Shown here: positions 12,942 to 23,440 of the stretch, one piece after another
How positions within the stretch are numbered: the first letter of the stretch is position 1
How the letters are laid out: the number at the start of each line of letters is the position of its first letter
Assembly (NCBI GenBank): GCA_911728455.2
Contig: OU452234.1
Location: forward strand, 13,899,338 to 13,963,337
Reading direction: 5' to 3'
From: Marthasterias glacialis
Taxonomy: Eukaryota; Echinodermata; Asteroidea; Forcipulatida; Asteriidae
DNA length: 64,000 nucleotides
Program-made: the position numbers and the translations under genes
The notes under the pieces: generated by a model
What the model saw: the letters and a program-made list of their open reading frames with translations, nothing else
What the model was told of the DNA's origin: nothing
Databases searched by the model: none

Positions 12942-15900
12942 GTAAGAAATAGATTTGTTTACGCGACTGTGTTTTTAGACAAGAGGTAGGTGGTGGCTTG
13001 GTTAGGCCCCCAACCCCAAGTTTGATGTACCGGTAACAGGCCAAAATAGTTAGGGTTGGTGTAATGTTAGCCTTTCATCAAGGCTTTCGTGGCTTATACA
13101 GCTATGTAGCCGCGAAGACCAATACAAGTCAGCCTGCACGATCGAGTGGCGAAGCCGCGAGGCCTTTTTCTTTTCCAACTTGATTTTGCGGTTTTTGATG
13201 TTGAATTATTCATGAAGTTTCAAACAGAACAGCGCTGAAACGTTAACCAATCACAATGCGGATAAGGTTAATGCGCGCTGAACCCATCGCTTCTGATTGG
13301 CTGGGAATTTTGCTACCTTGTTAGGGTAGCAAAAATCGAGAAAATAAAGAAAAACATTAGAAATACCTGACAAGTTGGAAAAGGCCCTCGTGGCTTCGCC
13401 ACTCGTGTGCGCTGACTTGGTCTTCGCTGCAGTTGCTTCGCGGCTACACAGATGTCTAAGCCACGAAGGCCTTGGCGAAAGGCTAGTGTAATGTAGGCCC
13501 TAGGTCAGATTTATTTCATCGTTGTGTCAGTGCAACAACGTCTTATCTGGATTTTGTTCCTCAACCTCGTAGCAGGAGAGACGCTCCATGCAGAAACATT
13601 GTATCCCGGCCCCTACAGGTTTTATGTGTACATCATTTTGGCTCTTTCAAATTCGCTTGTAACGTAAATGCTACCAAAATGTATGTTTAGAAGATACAAC
13701 ATTGTTGCACTGACACAGTTTTTATGCTTACACCCTTTTTAGTCAACAAGTTGTTTGCAAAATAATGTCATACACAAAAAACACAAAAGTTCCATCTTTT
13801 ACCTAAGTACATGTACCCTCTGACTGTTTCCACCATTTAAAAAATATGTTAGTGCATTTTTTTTCTTCTTTTGATCAGTATATTTTACTGTAAATTTTTG
13901 TGGAAGTAAACAAAATTCTCCCCTAAAAAAAACCCCAACAAACTAGGGCATGTTGGGTCGGCTGCATTTTTAGGGTCAGTCGGGTTGTATGCCAGATGTA
14001 AAGTTTCATTTTAAGTCCTCAGTTTATTTTCAACATTTCAACAAACATGCTCTATTGGTTGTTATAATCGGGAGATTGAGTAGATGTAGCGTGTTTTAGT
14101 TGTTAAACATTTGGGATCCTGCTGTAACTGTAAACAGGAATCGCTGAGGCGTTTTCTGCTATCGGTGTGTGGTATCCAGTGAAGTGTGTCCAACATGTAA
14201 ATCCTCAAGTCTTCAACTCTGTTCTTCACTGTACAATTGTTGTCTGCTGTGATGTGGTCCATGCTGTTTTGGACACCCGAGGGGACAGATGGCACCATAG
14301 GCGAAGCTGAGGGTGCCATCGGCCCCCCGAGGGTGTCCAAAACAGCATGGACCACACATCACAGCAGACAACAATTGTTTTGTTATACCATGGTATTAGA
14401 TTGCAGGATTGTTAAAAAGGCCCTTACCGACATAGTTTGCAGACGACAATATTCAATTCAACAAAAGTGCGTCGGTTACAATTTTTTATCAACCAAAATG
14501 TATCAACTGGTCCCTATATCGCGAGCATCATATCAAAAGTACAGTAGCGTGCATAGTACCAGTGGTTGCATAGTAACCTCTTTCTCAGGTAGTACCGCTA
14601 ATGTGGTTGTACAGATTATTGGGCACGATGAAATAATGTTCTGAGAACGATCTAGGTAATGACGCGGGTGACATGACCTAACTCTTCAGTGGGGACATAT
14701 CAGTGGGGACGATGAAATGAATTTTCTGAGGACGATCTAGGTAATGGACCCCGACAACATCACTTTTTTGAGAAGACATGACATTTTGTATTATGTCATG
14801 TGATTGGTTCTCGACCAATAAAAATTCACAAGCTAGTAATACCATGGTATAACAAAGAGAATTGCTTTGGACAAAAGAGAAGACTGGCCTAAAGTTACAG
14901 GGTAAATTAATTTATTTGTCTCGACCTTTATGATCCAGGTTTTCAGTACATCCTACTTCATGACTACTTCTGGAGTGGCCTGACATTTGCCTTCGTCATC
15001 ATTCCTTCAATAACCATCCAATACTTCAGCTTTAGATGGTTCGTCATCGACTCTCAACATAGTCAAAAGTCAAAGCATGTCTCGTTCCTGAAGAGGATAT
15101 GGGATTGGTTTGTGTGGTTGATTGTGCATATTCTACAGCTTGGAGCATTGAAGAGGTATGTGTGTCTATAGGCGATGAGATACCATGATAATAAATAATA
15201 GTGGCAGATTTCTAATGTTTATGTCTTACAGATCATATGAGTATATTGGCCTGGGCAGATGGTCACTATGGATTTTTTGCCTCTGTATCCCTGTTTCTTG
15301 TATAGGGCTTTGCTCAGTCCCACCGGTCACATCCAAGACCAAGGGATGGGCTGATAGCTGATAGCTTGAACAAATTCTTGTTCAGGATGTAGTTAATGCA
15401 TGATGGGACTGTTTGTACTGCTGATCAGCACAATGTGCACAATCGCACCACGTACACACACACGGTGTGAAAATAAGAACGATTAGTCAACCTTCTTTTA
15501 CCAATCGCTCAGCCCCACCGGTCGCAAATGATGGGAGAACAAACATGTGTTCGTGTGTAATCTTACCCCAAAACACAAATTACTTCACTCATAGGCATGA
15601 TGGCAGAAATCGTTACTTCTGACAGAAACTTGAGTCTTTGCAAGACATTATGTGAAAGCCAAGTCCCAAAGTACTTTTTGTTTATACATCTATGTAATAT
15701 TGTAAGCCCTCAGACCAGTTTGTGTAAACTAGGCGTGGCTAATGGAGGAATTACATTGTGTGTCACACACACAGGATATACTCAATTACATCAACTCACA
15801 CATGAAAAGTAACTTTGTCTGGTTTAAAGTGAAGTTCACGGTTCATTGTAAACAGGCATGCTTAAATTAACCTTTTTTGTAAACTTGGCGTGTTGTGGCC

Positions 15901-18617
15901 GAGCGGTTGAACACACTGGACTCCAGCTCTGGTGTTTCTGATCAGCAGAGTGTGGATTAAAGTTCTGGTCTTGAAACTTGTGTCCTTAAGCAAGACACTC
16001 AACCATTATTGCTTCGTCCTTTGGATGGGGCGTAAAGCCGTAGGTCCCGTGCGTTGTGTAATGAACGCAAAAGAACCCAGTTAACACTTATCGCTAAGAG
16101 AAGGGGTTTGCCCTGGTGTTTCTGGCAGTGGCTGGTGAATGCGCCACAGCATCTTAAGGTGCTAAAAATGAGTCTCATAATTCAAAAACTTCAAAAACCT
16201 GTCTTTGAAAAATGATAATAAGCGTCTTGAGCACCTAATTGTTTGTAGATACGTGTACTAAAGGCATAAGACTCCGGTATTATTTAAAATTACTATTATA
16301 AACCGGTATCGATTTCATACCATGGCTTGCTGCACTATTAGTGCATTTGTGGCATGTCTTTGCAGAGGGGTCTAACGCATCGGATTCATCAGAGTTTGGG
16401 TTTGAATCCCGGTGTGTGTTCTTGGGCAAGACACCTAACTATAATTGCTTCTCTTCACCCAGGAGTAAATGGGTACCTGCAAGGGTATAGTTTGTTGGTG
16501 TGAACTATATGTATTTAAGCAACCTGTGTACCAATTTGGCTGCCGGTGCTGCACACTTCTAAGGAGTTGAGAATGTTTCAGGAATTCTCTAATTCCCCAA
16601 TGAACATAGTGTACGGTACTTTGATACAATAATGGGTTTAAAAGCACCTTATAAATGCCTATTATAATTGCTTTTTTTTTTTTTTTAATTTAATCGAACT
16701 CTCTAGATACTGGCGAACCATTAAGTACTGCTGGAAGAGTCGTGAGCATCCGGATTACTACGATCTGAGTATATATGAGTATCGAGACATCACCATGCTC
16801 AGGCTTCTGGAAGCCTTCATGGAGGCTGCTCCCCAGCTTGTGTTACAGGTGTATATCATGACCCAGCAGTCTGACATCTATTGGCTTACAGGTACAGTTG
16901 AGAACTTTAGGGCTGTATTCTTGGTACTAAACCCGGAGGCATGGCTCGATTCCCGGCTCACTCTGACTTACCTCCATTGAGCCGAAATACAATGAATAAA
17001 CAAGGGTGGAAGCCTCTCGATGTCTCGTACTCCTCTTCTTGGAACAAAACGACAAAGGTCTGGAATTGGGGATTACACAAAAACCACCTCTTAATAGCCA
17101 GAATACGCCAAAATATTCGAGACCTTTATGTGGGTGAAACGAAGCATTAGACAGCCTGTGTGTGGTCCGGGCGCATTTAGCAGCAGAATGTCTGGGTGAC
17201 CTTTGCTCCGGTATTCCAGTTTTACACAAAACCGTAATTAAACGACTTCCCTTCCAGGCAGGGGAAACATTTACGTGTATACTGGTCATCTGGCACTAAC
17301 CAGTTAAAACTATGTCTGAGGTTAAGTGACTCTTGTTAAAGATTCCTCTGTCCTTAAGAAGCCATGTTCAGTAGTACTTTATCCTCCTTCAATTCCGATT
17401 GACCATTTAAAATCATTCAAAATTCCGTTCCTCACAGTTGCCCATTGCTTTGTACACTAACCCGTGGAGTAACCATCATGTGTACACAACAATGCATGAT
17501 CAGTGAAGCATGTAAGTGGTGTTGGATGGTGAAACAGTGGGCCCCACAATCTACATGACAGTAGGAGGGTTAACGTAAAAGCAAGCAACTATACGCAATG
17601 CAACGTTGCAACTCTTACATGAACCATTTTAATTCGTGTGCTGTTTTGTTTCTTTTGACCACAGTTTCCTCTGCGATTATTTCCTTGTCCTCCCTCTCCT
17701 GGGGTCTGGAGGCTTACCACAAAGCCCTCCGGGAATCCTGCAGCAATAAGAACAATCTCGGCTATGTGGGTCTCTCATTCCGCATCCTCTGGCGTACTTT
17801 TACTATAACGGCACGGGTCATCTCGCTGGCCTTGTTTGCATCGTACTATAAGTGGTTGATCTTCCCACTAATAGGCATCCACTGGGTCGGGATGACACTG
17901 TGGCTGGTCTATCAAGACACAGACTTCTGCACGACGAGACTCGAGGAGGTGCTCTTCGACGCCGTCATCGGCATCATCCACATCTTCTGTTTCTTCAACA
18001 TGAAGGAGGGACGCACTCGGTACAGAGCCCTATTTTTCTACACCATCATCTTTGTAGAGAACACGATCATGTTTGCTTTGTGGTATCACCACGATGGACA
18101 GAGAAAGGGTTATGGTCTTCCTGCACTTGTCTTCGTCTGGGGCGGATTCTTTTTTGGAATCATTGTGATGCTGTTTTATTACCGCTGCCTGCATCCCAAC
18201 GGTAACGTCCGTCTCTGGGGTGGGGGACCACCAATAAAACCAAACTGGAAACCTGTACTTCAAGCGCAGGCTACCAGTGCACACGCCTACGACAATACCG
18301 GGCGGGACGAAATCGACGGGCAGGTCTCATGGTCGGATATCATCATCCCGTCCGCCAGTAGGGGTTGTCATGGCAACCTGTTCACAAAGAGAGGACGACG
18401 ATATTGCTACTGGAGAATAGAGGACGGTCCGTGTCCGTGCGAGACGGCATTGCCAAACGGTGATCTCAGAACGACAACTGTGCAGCCGGGTGGGATGTGT
18501 GTGGATCCTACTATGGTTAGAGTCATCAATAATGACAGCGGAAGATGTGATTGCACCGCGGAGACCAAAAACTGCTGTGATAAGAACGGGAAAAAACGGA
18601 GAGAAACTGTTCTATAA
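12596..18617 (+). CDS. Xk-related (XKR) family membrane protein, putative phospholipid scramblase
   Basis: Join of 12596-12941, 14939-15155, 16707-16891 and 17665-18617 gives 566 codons with phases 1, 2 and 1 matching at each junction. The protein has a Pro-rich cytosolic N-terminus (about residues 22-65), a first hydrophobic segment ending ADLITDIVVG, the family signature LLEAFMEAAPQLVLQVYI, and several further membrane helices in the last exon (SLSSLSWGLEAYHKAL, FCFFNMKEG). XKR proteins with this layout include XKR4, XKR8 and XKR9, which flip phosphatidylserine to the cell surface after caspase cleavage. Here DEIDG (D467|G468) lies in the C-terminal tail. Scramblase activity is inferred. 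The exact vertebrate paralogue is unclear. A Cys-rich end (CDCTAETKNCCDKN) is unusual. Confidence 0.92.
12678..12770 (+). repeat. 21-bp coding minisatellite in XKR exon 1
   Basis: About four head-to-tail copies of CCACCACACCCTGCTGATCC-like units (21 bp) that keep the frame and encode PPPHPAD/PPPHPAN/PPPYPAD. Such runs change length easily, so the N-terminal tail may be polymorphic. Confidence 0.85.
13068..13485. mobile_element. Fold-back element with ~110-bp arms in XKR intron 1
   Basis: Left arm starts TAGCCTTTCATCAAGGCTTT, right arm ends (inverted) TAGCCTTTCGCCAAGGCCTT. Both continue with CGTGGCTTA, GTAGCCGCGAAG, GAGTGGCGAAGCC and finally TTTTCCAACTTG. Arms reach about 13185 and from 13370. 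No coding capacity and no clear target duplication. Confidence 0.78.
13486..14232. other. XKR intron 1, no further feature
   Basis: Intronic AT-rich sequence without exon-like frames. Confidence 0.5.
14233..14855 (+). mobile_element. Compound fold-back repeat, copy 1 (direct copy at 50488-51128)
   Basis: Opens with a ~146-bp near-perfect hairpin: ACAATTGTTGTCTGCTGTGA, TGGTCCATGCTGTTTTGGAC and their inverses, ending 14378. It is followed by a segment bounded by the palindromic ATACCATGGTAT at about 14388 and 14840. Inside, GGGGACGATGAAATGAA and GACGATCTAGGTAATGG-like blocks are repeated. The whole unit recurs 36 kb away in the P450 gene. Confidence 0.82.
14939..15155 (+). CDS. XKR exon 2: second and third hydrophobic segments
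   Basis: After ATGATCCAG the exon reads GFQYILLHDYFWSGLTFAF, VIIPSITIQYFSFRWF and WFVWLIVHILQLGALKR. The pattern PSxxxQxxSFRWF followed by a helix ending LQLGxxxRY is characteristic of XKR proteins. It ends phase 2 (AG) at the GTATGTG donor. Confidence 0.92.
15156..15891. other. XKR intron 2, left part
   Basis: Intronic. A short ORF at 15597-15812 shows no family signature. Nothing else is supported. Confidence 0.5.
15892..16285 (+). mobile_element. tRNA-Leu-derived SINE, full-length copy
   Basis: Head GTTGTGGCCGAGCGGTTGAA, variable arm TCTGATCAGCAGAGTG, then GTGTCCTTAAGCAAGACACT, GAATGCGCCACAGC, and a 3' part with GCGTCTTGAGCACC and GTAGATACGTG. It is the uninterrupted reference for the split copy at 1451-2247. 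Confidence 0.8.
16345..16575 (+). mobile_element. Second type of tRNA-derived SINE
   Basis: Contains GGTCTAACGCATCGGATTC, the B-box-like GGGTTTGAATCCCGGTG, then TTCTTGGGCAAGACACCTAA and CACCCAGGAGTAAATGGGTA. The head differs from the tRNA-Leu family (no long variable arm), but the GCAAGACAC linker is similar. It lies in XKR intron 2. Confidence 0.65.
16707..16891 (+). CDS. XKR exon 3: family signature LLEAFMEAAPQLVLQ
   Basis: Acceptor CTCTCTAG, donor ACAG|GTACAG, phases 2 to 1. It encodes YWRTIKYCWKSREHP, an EYRDITMLRLLEAFMEAAPQ segment, then LVLQVYIMTQQ. The RLLExFxExxPQLxLQ block is the most conserved stretch of XKR family members and settles the assignment. Confidence 0.94.
16919..17170 (-). 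repeat. Dispersed repeat, copy 2 (mate of 764-1024)
   Basis: Reverse-strand match to 764-1024 with shared blocks CACTCTGACTTACCTCCATT and GGATTACACAAAAACC. It begins only about 28 bp after the XKR exon 3 donor. The 120-residue minus-strand ORF here is a by-product. Confidence 0.75.
17665..18617 (+). CDS. XKR exon 4: remaining membrane helices and C-terminal tail
   Basis: The acceptor TTTGACCACAG at 17664 completes a Val codon and the frame runs to TAA at 18615-18617. The first two thirds hold about five hydrophobic helices with the XKR landmarks SLSSLSWGLEAY, TDFC and FCFFNMKEG. After LWGGGPPIKP comes a roughly 110-residue cytosolic tail with DEIDG at 18306-18320, then RGCHGNLFTKRGRRYCYW and a Cys-rich end. 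The tail is longer than in vertebrate XKR8, where the caspase site lies near the C-terminus. The upstream in-frame ATG at 17598 precedes the acceptor and is not the start. Confidence 0.92.
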
Positions 18618-18884
18618 GTACAGTGTAAGTATAGTTCTAAGAAACAATTTAGTTTGAATTTTAAATTTTGTGGGTTAAAAAAAACCCCTAAGATATCCAT
18701 CATGGCCATACAAGAATCCAACGTAACCCCATGTAAAACAAGAGTTGCAGTTGTAATTCCTCCTGCATGTCCTGTGGTGTAATGAACTCTGCAATTTTTT
18801 TCAGTTAGTATGTTTTCAGAGAAATGTTCACGTGCAAAATGTAGACTTGATGATTTTTGTCAGTAAGGCCAGTTTTCAGGGAAT

Positions 18885-18890
18885 AATAAA
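18885..18890 (+). terminator. Candidate XKR poly(A) signal
   Basis: AATAAA lies 268 bp after the XKR stop codon, the first canonical hexamer downstream. Transcript evidence would be needed to confirm it. Confidence 0.4.
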
Positions 18891-19034
18891 AGCCGATTCA
18901 AAATTACATTGGTAGTAATTTGACTGTATATATAATAAGTGTGCATGGAATAGTAGTTTTGCGCCTAGTTTTCGATGTGAAGTCTTACCTACCAAATTGT
19001 TACTCAGGATTCTGGAAACAGAGTAACTGTGTTG

Positions 19035-19439
19035 TTAAAGGCAGGGTATACCATTGGTATTGAAACAGAATTTGTTTCAATTCTATATAATTGTAGATAC
19101 ATACCATAAAACTAACCTCTGAAAACTGTTTTCAAAAGATGCTAGCATTCTTGAGATATCGGCAAAAATCTGGAGCGGTTATTTCCTTGCAGAAGGATCC
19201 AAAAAGGCTGAAACTGCATGTTTTCATTACGTACAAAAAGGCTTCATGCCTGAAGCCTTTCTCAGATTCAAATATTTTAACAAGAAAATTACCTCTTTCT
19301 CAAAAACTATGTTAGTTCAAAGGGAGTCGTTTCTCACAATGTTTTATACTGTCAACACCTCTCCGTTGCTCCTTACCAAGTACGTTTTTATGGTCATTTT
19401 ATTTTTGGAGTAACTACCAAAAGCATCCCCTGCCTTTAA
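19035..19439. mobile_element. TTAAAGG-ended MITE, copy 2 (diverged)
   Basis: Ends TTAAAGGCAGGGTATACC and GCATCCCCTGCCTTTAA. It shares AATTCTATATAATTGTAGAT and AATCTGGAGCGGTT with copies at 1772 and 61931, but the interior has drifted. The central hairpin here is GGCTTCATGCCTGAAGCC. Confidence 0.78.
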
Positions 19440-19649
19440 ATTCCAACACTTTTACATGGAAATGTAAGTGACAGCTGAAGCAGGGTGTCAAAGACAGGGT
19501 GTTAAAAAAACCCAGATACTCTGTCTACTGCCGTGGCCCCCCATTTCAGTGTGTGAATGATACCCATAGAAATAGAACCTGGGGGAATGCTGAGTCTTTG
19601 TCAGCGTGACTCTGATTATTTCACCCCGTTTTATTACATGTCTATAAAC

Positions 19650-19800
19650 AAGAATAACAATAATAATCGGTTCTTATAAAGCATTTTATCTGCCGTGCGG
19701 GCGTCTCAAAGGGCTTAATTTTTGACTTAGGAGACCCATAAAGGACCTTGTATGAGTTTACAAAGTGATGTGACCTAATCTGCAGCCAACCATACCAGAA
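19650..19800 (+). mobile_element. Short dispersed element, diverged copy of 6125-6310
   Basis: AACAATAATAATCGGTTCTT start, GGGCGTCTCAAAGGGCT, then AATCTGCAGCCAACCATACC. Fragmentary. Confidence 0.5.
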
Positions 19801-19925
19801 ACAAAAGACAAACTCTTCCTCTCAACAATGAGTGTAACTGGTTTCTTTGACGTATATTTCACAACACACAGGATCTACAGCTTATCGTCTGATCCAAAGG
19901 ATGAAGCGATAATTGTTAAGTGTCG

Positions 19926-21980
19926 TTAGGGAAACAAGGTGGGAAAAAAGACTGGGACACCAGAGTTTGAGCCATTAGAGAAACAAGGTGGGAAACAAGA
20001 CTGGGACACCAGATTTTGAGCCATTAGAGAAACAAGGTTGGAAACAAGACTGGGACACCAGAGTTTGAGCCATTAGGGAAACAAGATGGGAAACAAGACT
20101 GGGACACCAGATTTTGAGCCATTAGAGAAACAAGGTGGGAAACAAGACTGGGACACCAGAGTTTGAGCCATTAGGGAAACAAGATGGGAAACAAGACTGG
20201 GACACCAGAGTTTGAGCCATTAGGGAAACAAGGTGGGAAACAAGACTGGGACACCAGAGTTTGAGCCATTAGGGAAACAAGATGGGAAACAAGACTGGGA
20301 CACCAGAGTTTGAGCCATTAGGGAAACAAGATGGGAAACAAGACTGGGACACCAGAGTTTGAGCCATTAGGGAAACAAGATGGGAAACAAGACTGGGACA
20401 CCAGAGTTTGAGCCATTAGGGAAACAAGATGGGAAACAAGACTGGGACACCAGAGTTTGAGCCATTAGGGAAACAAGATGGGAAACAAGACTGGGACACC
20501 AGAGTTTGAGCCATTAGGGAAACAAGGTGGGAAACAAGACTGGGACACCAGAGTTTGAGCCATTAGGGAAACAAGGCGGGAACAAGACTGGGACACCAGA
20601 GTTTGAGCCATTAGGGAAACAAGGTGGGAAACAAGACTGGGACACCAGAGTTTTAGCCATTAAGGAAACAAGGTGGGAAACAAGACTGGGACACCAGAGT
20701 TTGAGCCATTAGGGAAACAAGGTGGAAACAAGACTGGGACACCAGAGTTTGAGCCATTAGAGAAACAAGGTGGGAAACAAGACTGGGACACCAGAGTTTG
20801 AGCCATTAGGGAAACAAGATGGGAAACAAGACTGGGACACCAGAGTTTGAGCCATTAGGGAAACAAGGTGGGAAACAAGACTGGGACACCAGAGTCTGAG
20901 CCATTAGGGAAACAAGGTGGGAAACAAGACTGGGACACCAGAGTCTGAGCCATTAGGGAAACAAGGTGGGAAACAAGACTGGGACACCAGAGTTTGAGCC
21001 ATTAGGGAAACAAGGTGGGAAACAACACTTGGACACCAGAGTTTGAGCCATTAGGGAAACAAGGTGGGAAATAAGACTGGGACACCAGAGTTTGAGCCAT
21101 TAGGGAAACAAGGTGGGAAACAAGACTGGGACACCAGAGTTTGAGCCATTAGGGAAACAAGATGGGAAACAAGACTGGGACACCAGAGTTTGAGCCATTA
21201 GGGAAACAAGATGGGAAACAAGACTGGGACACCAGAGTTTGAGCCATTAGGGAAACAAGGTGGGAAACAAGACTGGGACACCAGAGTTTGAGCCATTAGG
21301 GAAACAAGGTGGGAACAAGACTGGGACACCAGAGTTTGAGCCATTAGGGAAACAAGGTGGGAAATAAGACTGGGACACCAGAGTTTGAGCCATTAGGGAA
21401 ACAAGGTGGGAAACAAGACTGGGACACCAGAGTCTGAGCCATTAGGGAAACAAGATGGGAAACAAGACTGGGACACCAGAGTTTGAGCCATTAGGGAAAC
21501 AAGGTGGGAAACAAGACTGGGACACCAGAGTTTGAGCCATTAGGGAAACAAGATGGGAAACAAGACTGGGACACCAGAGTTTGAGCCATTAGGGAAACAA
21601 GGTGGGAAATAAGACTGGGACACCAGAGTTTGAGCCATTAGGGAAACAAGGTGGGAAACAAGACTGGGACACCAGAGTCTGAACCATTAGGGAAACAAGA
21701 TGGGAAACAAGACTGGGACACCAGAGTTTGAGCCATTAGGGAAACAAGGTGGGAAACAAGACTGGGACACCAGAGTTTGAGCCATTAGGGAAACAAGATG
21801 GGAAACAAGACTGGGACACCAGAGTTTGAGCCATTAGGGAAACAAGGTGGGAAACAAGACTGGGACACCAGAGTCTGAGCCATTAGGGAAACAAGATGGG
21901 AAACAAGACTGGGACACCAGAGTTTGAGCCATTAGGGAAACAAGGTGGGAAACAAGACTGGGACACCAGAGTTTGAGCCA
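19926..21980. repeat. 49-bp minisatellite, about 42 copies
   Basis: Head-to-tail 49-bp units made of TTAGGGAAACAAGGTGGG, AAACAAGACTGGGACACC and AGAGTTTGAGCCA. Units differ mainly at a few sites: GGTGGG/GATGGG, GAGTTTG/GAGTCTG, and GAAACAAG/GAAATAAG. 49 is not divisible by three and the frames close within a few units, so it is not coding. It starts about 1.3 kb after XKR. Left-edge units carry TTAGAGAAAC and are more diverged, as expected for array edges. Confidence 0.97.
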
Positions 21981-22972
21981 TGTGCTCAGCCACAACACGC
22001 CACAACATGGCAAAAAATTGTAAATACATGCACACGTGTATGGCAAAATTTTCTGAGTGGATACTACATCAATTAGATTGACCAACCATGACTACCCATC
22101 GCCATTCTGCCATACGTGGTATTGATAAGGGGCGCCCACAGCAGGAACACAGAGTGTGGTAGAGCTGAGCAATCTCCAGGTTCTATTTCTATGATGAGTA
22201 CTGAATTGCATAATCATAACTACATGTATACATATGTTATAAATAAGCTCAGATAGAGGTATTTTACACTTAACAGGTAAACGACAATTTTTTCTTCTTT
22301 CTGACTAAGTGTCGTACTCCTGTATTTAACATTCCTTATTCTGTACTCATTCACTCTTACCTCAACATACACCTGTATCTATTATTCCGATATTTGTAAC
22401 TATTATCTTTGGATGAGAAAAACAAAATCTTTTATAATGTACAAATGTATACAAGTACAATATATGAGAAATTGTTGATTTAGAAAAGAGCAACACGTGT
22501 GCTGCTTGCTTAACTCCTTTCCAAGTGAATGTTCCAAAGTTGATCAGTGTGTGTTCTTTTCAGTGCAGTTTTCCGGTTTTCTTTTCTTCTGTTTCCCTAT
22601 GGTCTCCTAGAACAGTAGAGACCCGTAATTCCTACATGCCCTAAAAATGTTTATGAAGGACGACCATTAAAAGGTTACCAAAGAGAAACAAGGGTGCCAT
22701 GAAAAGCCAGAATTCACAAAGTAGAAGGGAAACTTTGGTTTGTGTTTCAACTCCATTTCTTTTCGCGTTATTGATTGAAGTGGGCTGTTTCATGGGCTGT
22801 TATGTAGACCTTTCTTTTGCGACCTTGGCTGTCAGCAATGTTGAAGTACATGTACTCTTGTACTTGAGTACTACTCCAAGTACTGTTTTTGATGGTATTG
22901 TAAAAAATCTGTACTCAATGTGTTCATCAACATACTCTTACTCGTTTTTTTCGGTTTTTTTTACGAATAAGC
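21981..22972. other. No gene seen
   Basis: AT-rich intergenic sequence right of the minisatellite. The ORF at 22699-22998 resembles no family I know. Confidence 0.5.
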
Positions 22973-23440
22973 ACAGGCCTTGGTCCCTGATGTTGTAGGG
23001 TGACTAACAGTGGCATCTGAAAGACTGTTCCACACTGGAATGATTGCGGGCATGAAGGAACGGTTGTATTGGGCAAGTGACCAGTGCCCATTCTCTGTTC
23101 GCATACTAGAACGCGGTTAGCAAAAGGGAACTTCAGTGCCCACTACCATGGAGACTGCCATAAAACAGGAAATGTATAACAGAGTGAAAAATACAATAAT
23201 GTGATTAAGGATAAACGTTTACAATACAGCTAGTAAAATAAAAGTTACTAGCACAAGGCCTTAAGAAGCTTGTGCGCCCTGGAACAGAAGGCCTTGGTCC
23301 CTGATGTTGTAGGGCGACCAACAGTGGCGTCTGAAAGACTGTTCCACACTGGAAGGATTGCGGGCATGAAGGAATGGTTGTGTCGGGCAAGTGACCAGTG
23401 CCCATTCTCTGTTCTCATACTAGAACGCGGCTAGCAAAAT
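22973..23440 (-). mobile_element. Duplicated LINE ORF2 C-terminal fragments
   Basis: Two direct copies (22973-23125 and 23287-23440, 314 bp apart) of one segment. On the minus strand, 23287-23380 reads SFMPAILPVWNSLSDATVG, the weakly conserved SFFPxxIxxWNxLP end of many LINE polymerases, then AFCSRAHKLLKALC and a stop. Frames are broken upstream. Two 3' ends in a row suggest a local duplication or tandem insertion. Confidence 0.6.

Noticed and set aside
14062..14644. 97- and 135-residue ORFs over the fold-back
   Set aside because: They read through a hairpin repeat that also occurs at 50428-50802; not genes.
16927..17289. 120-residue minus-strand ORF
   Set aside because: It covers a dispersed repeat also present at 764-1024, where the same frame is not kept. 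No protein signature.
17598..17664. ATG at 17598 as the start of a separate 339-residue protein
   Set aside because: A strong acceptor at 17664 and matching phase with 16891 show this frame is the last XKR exon; the upstream part is intron.
20527..22085. ORFs within the 49-bp array on both strands
   Set aside because: Unit length is not a multiple of three; the frames are by-products of repetition.
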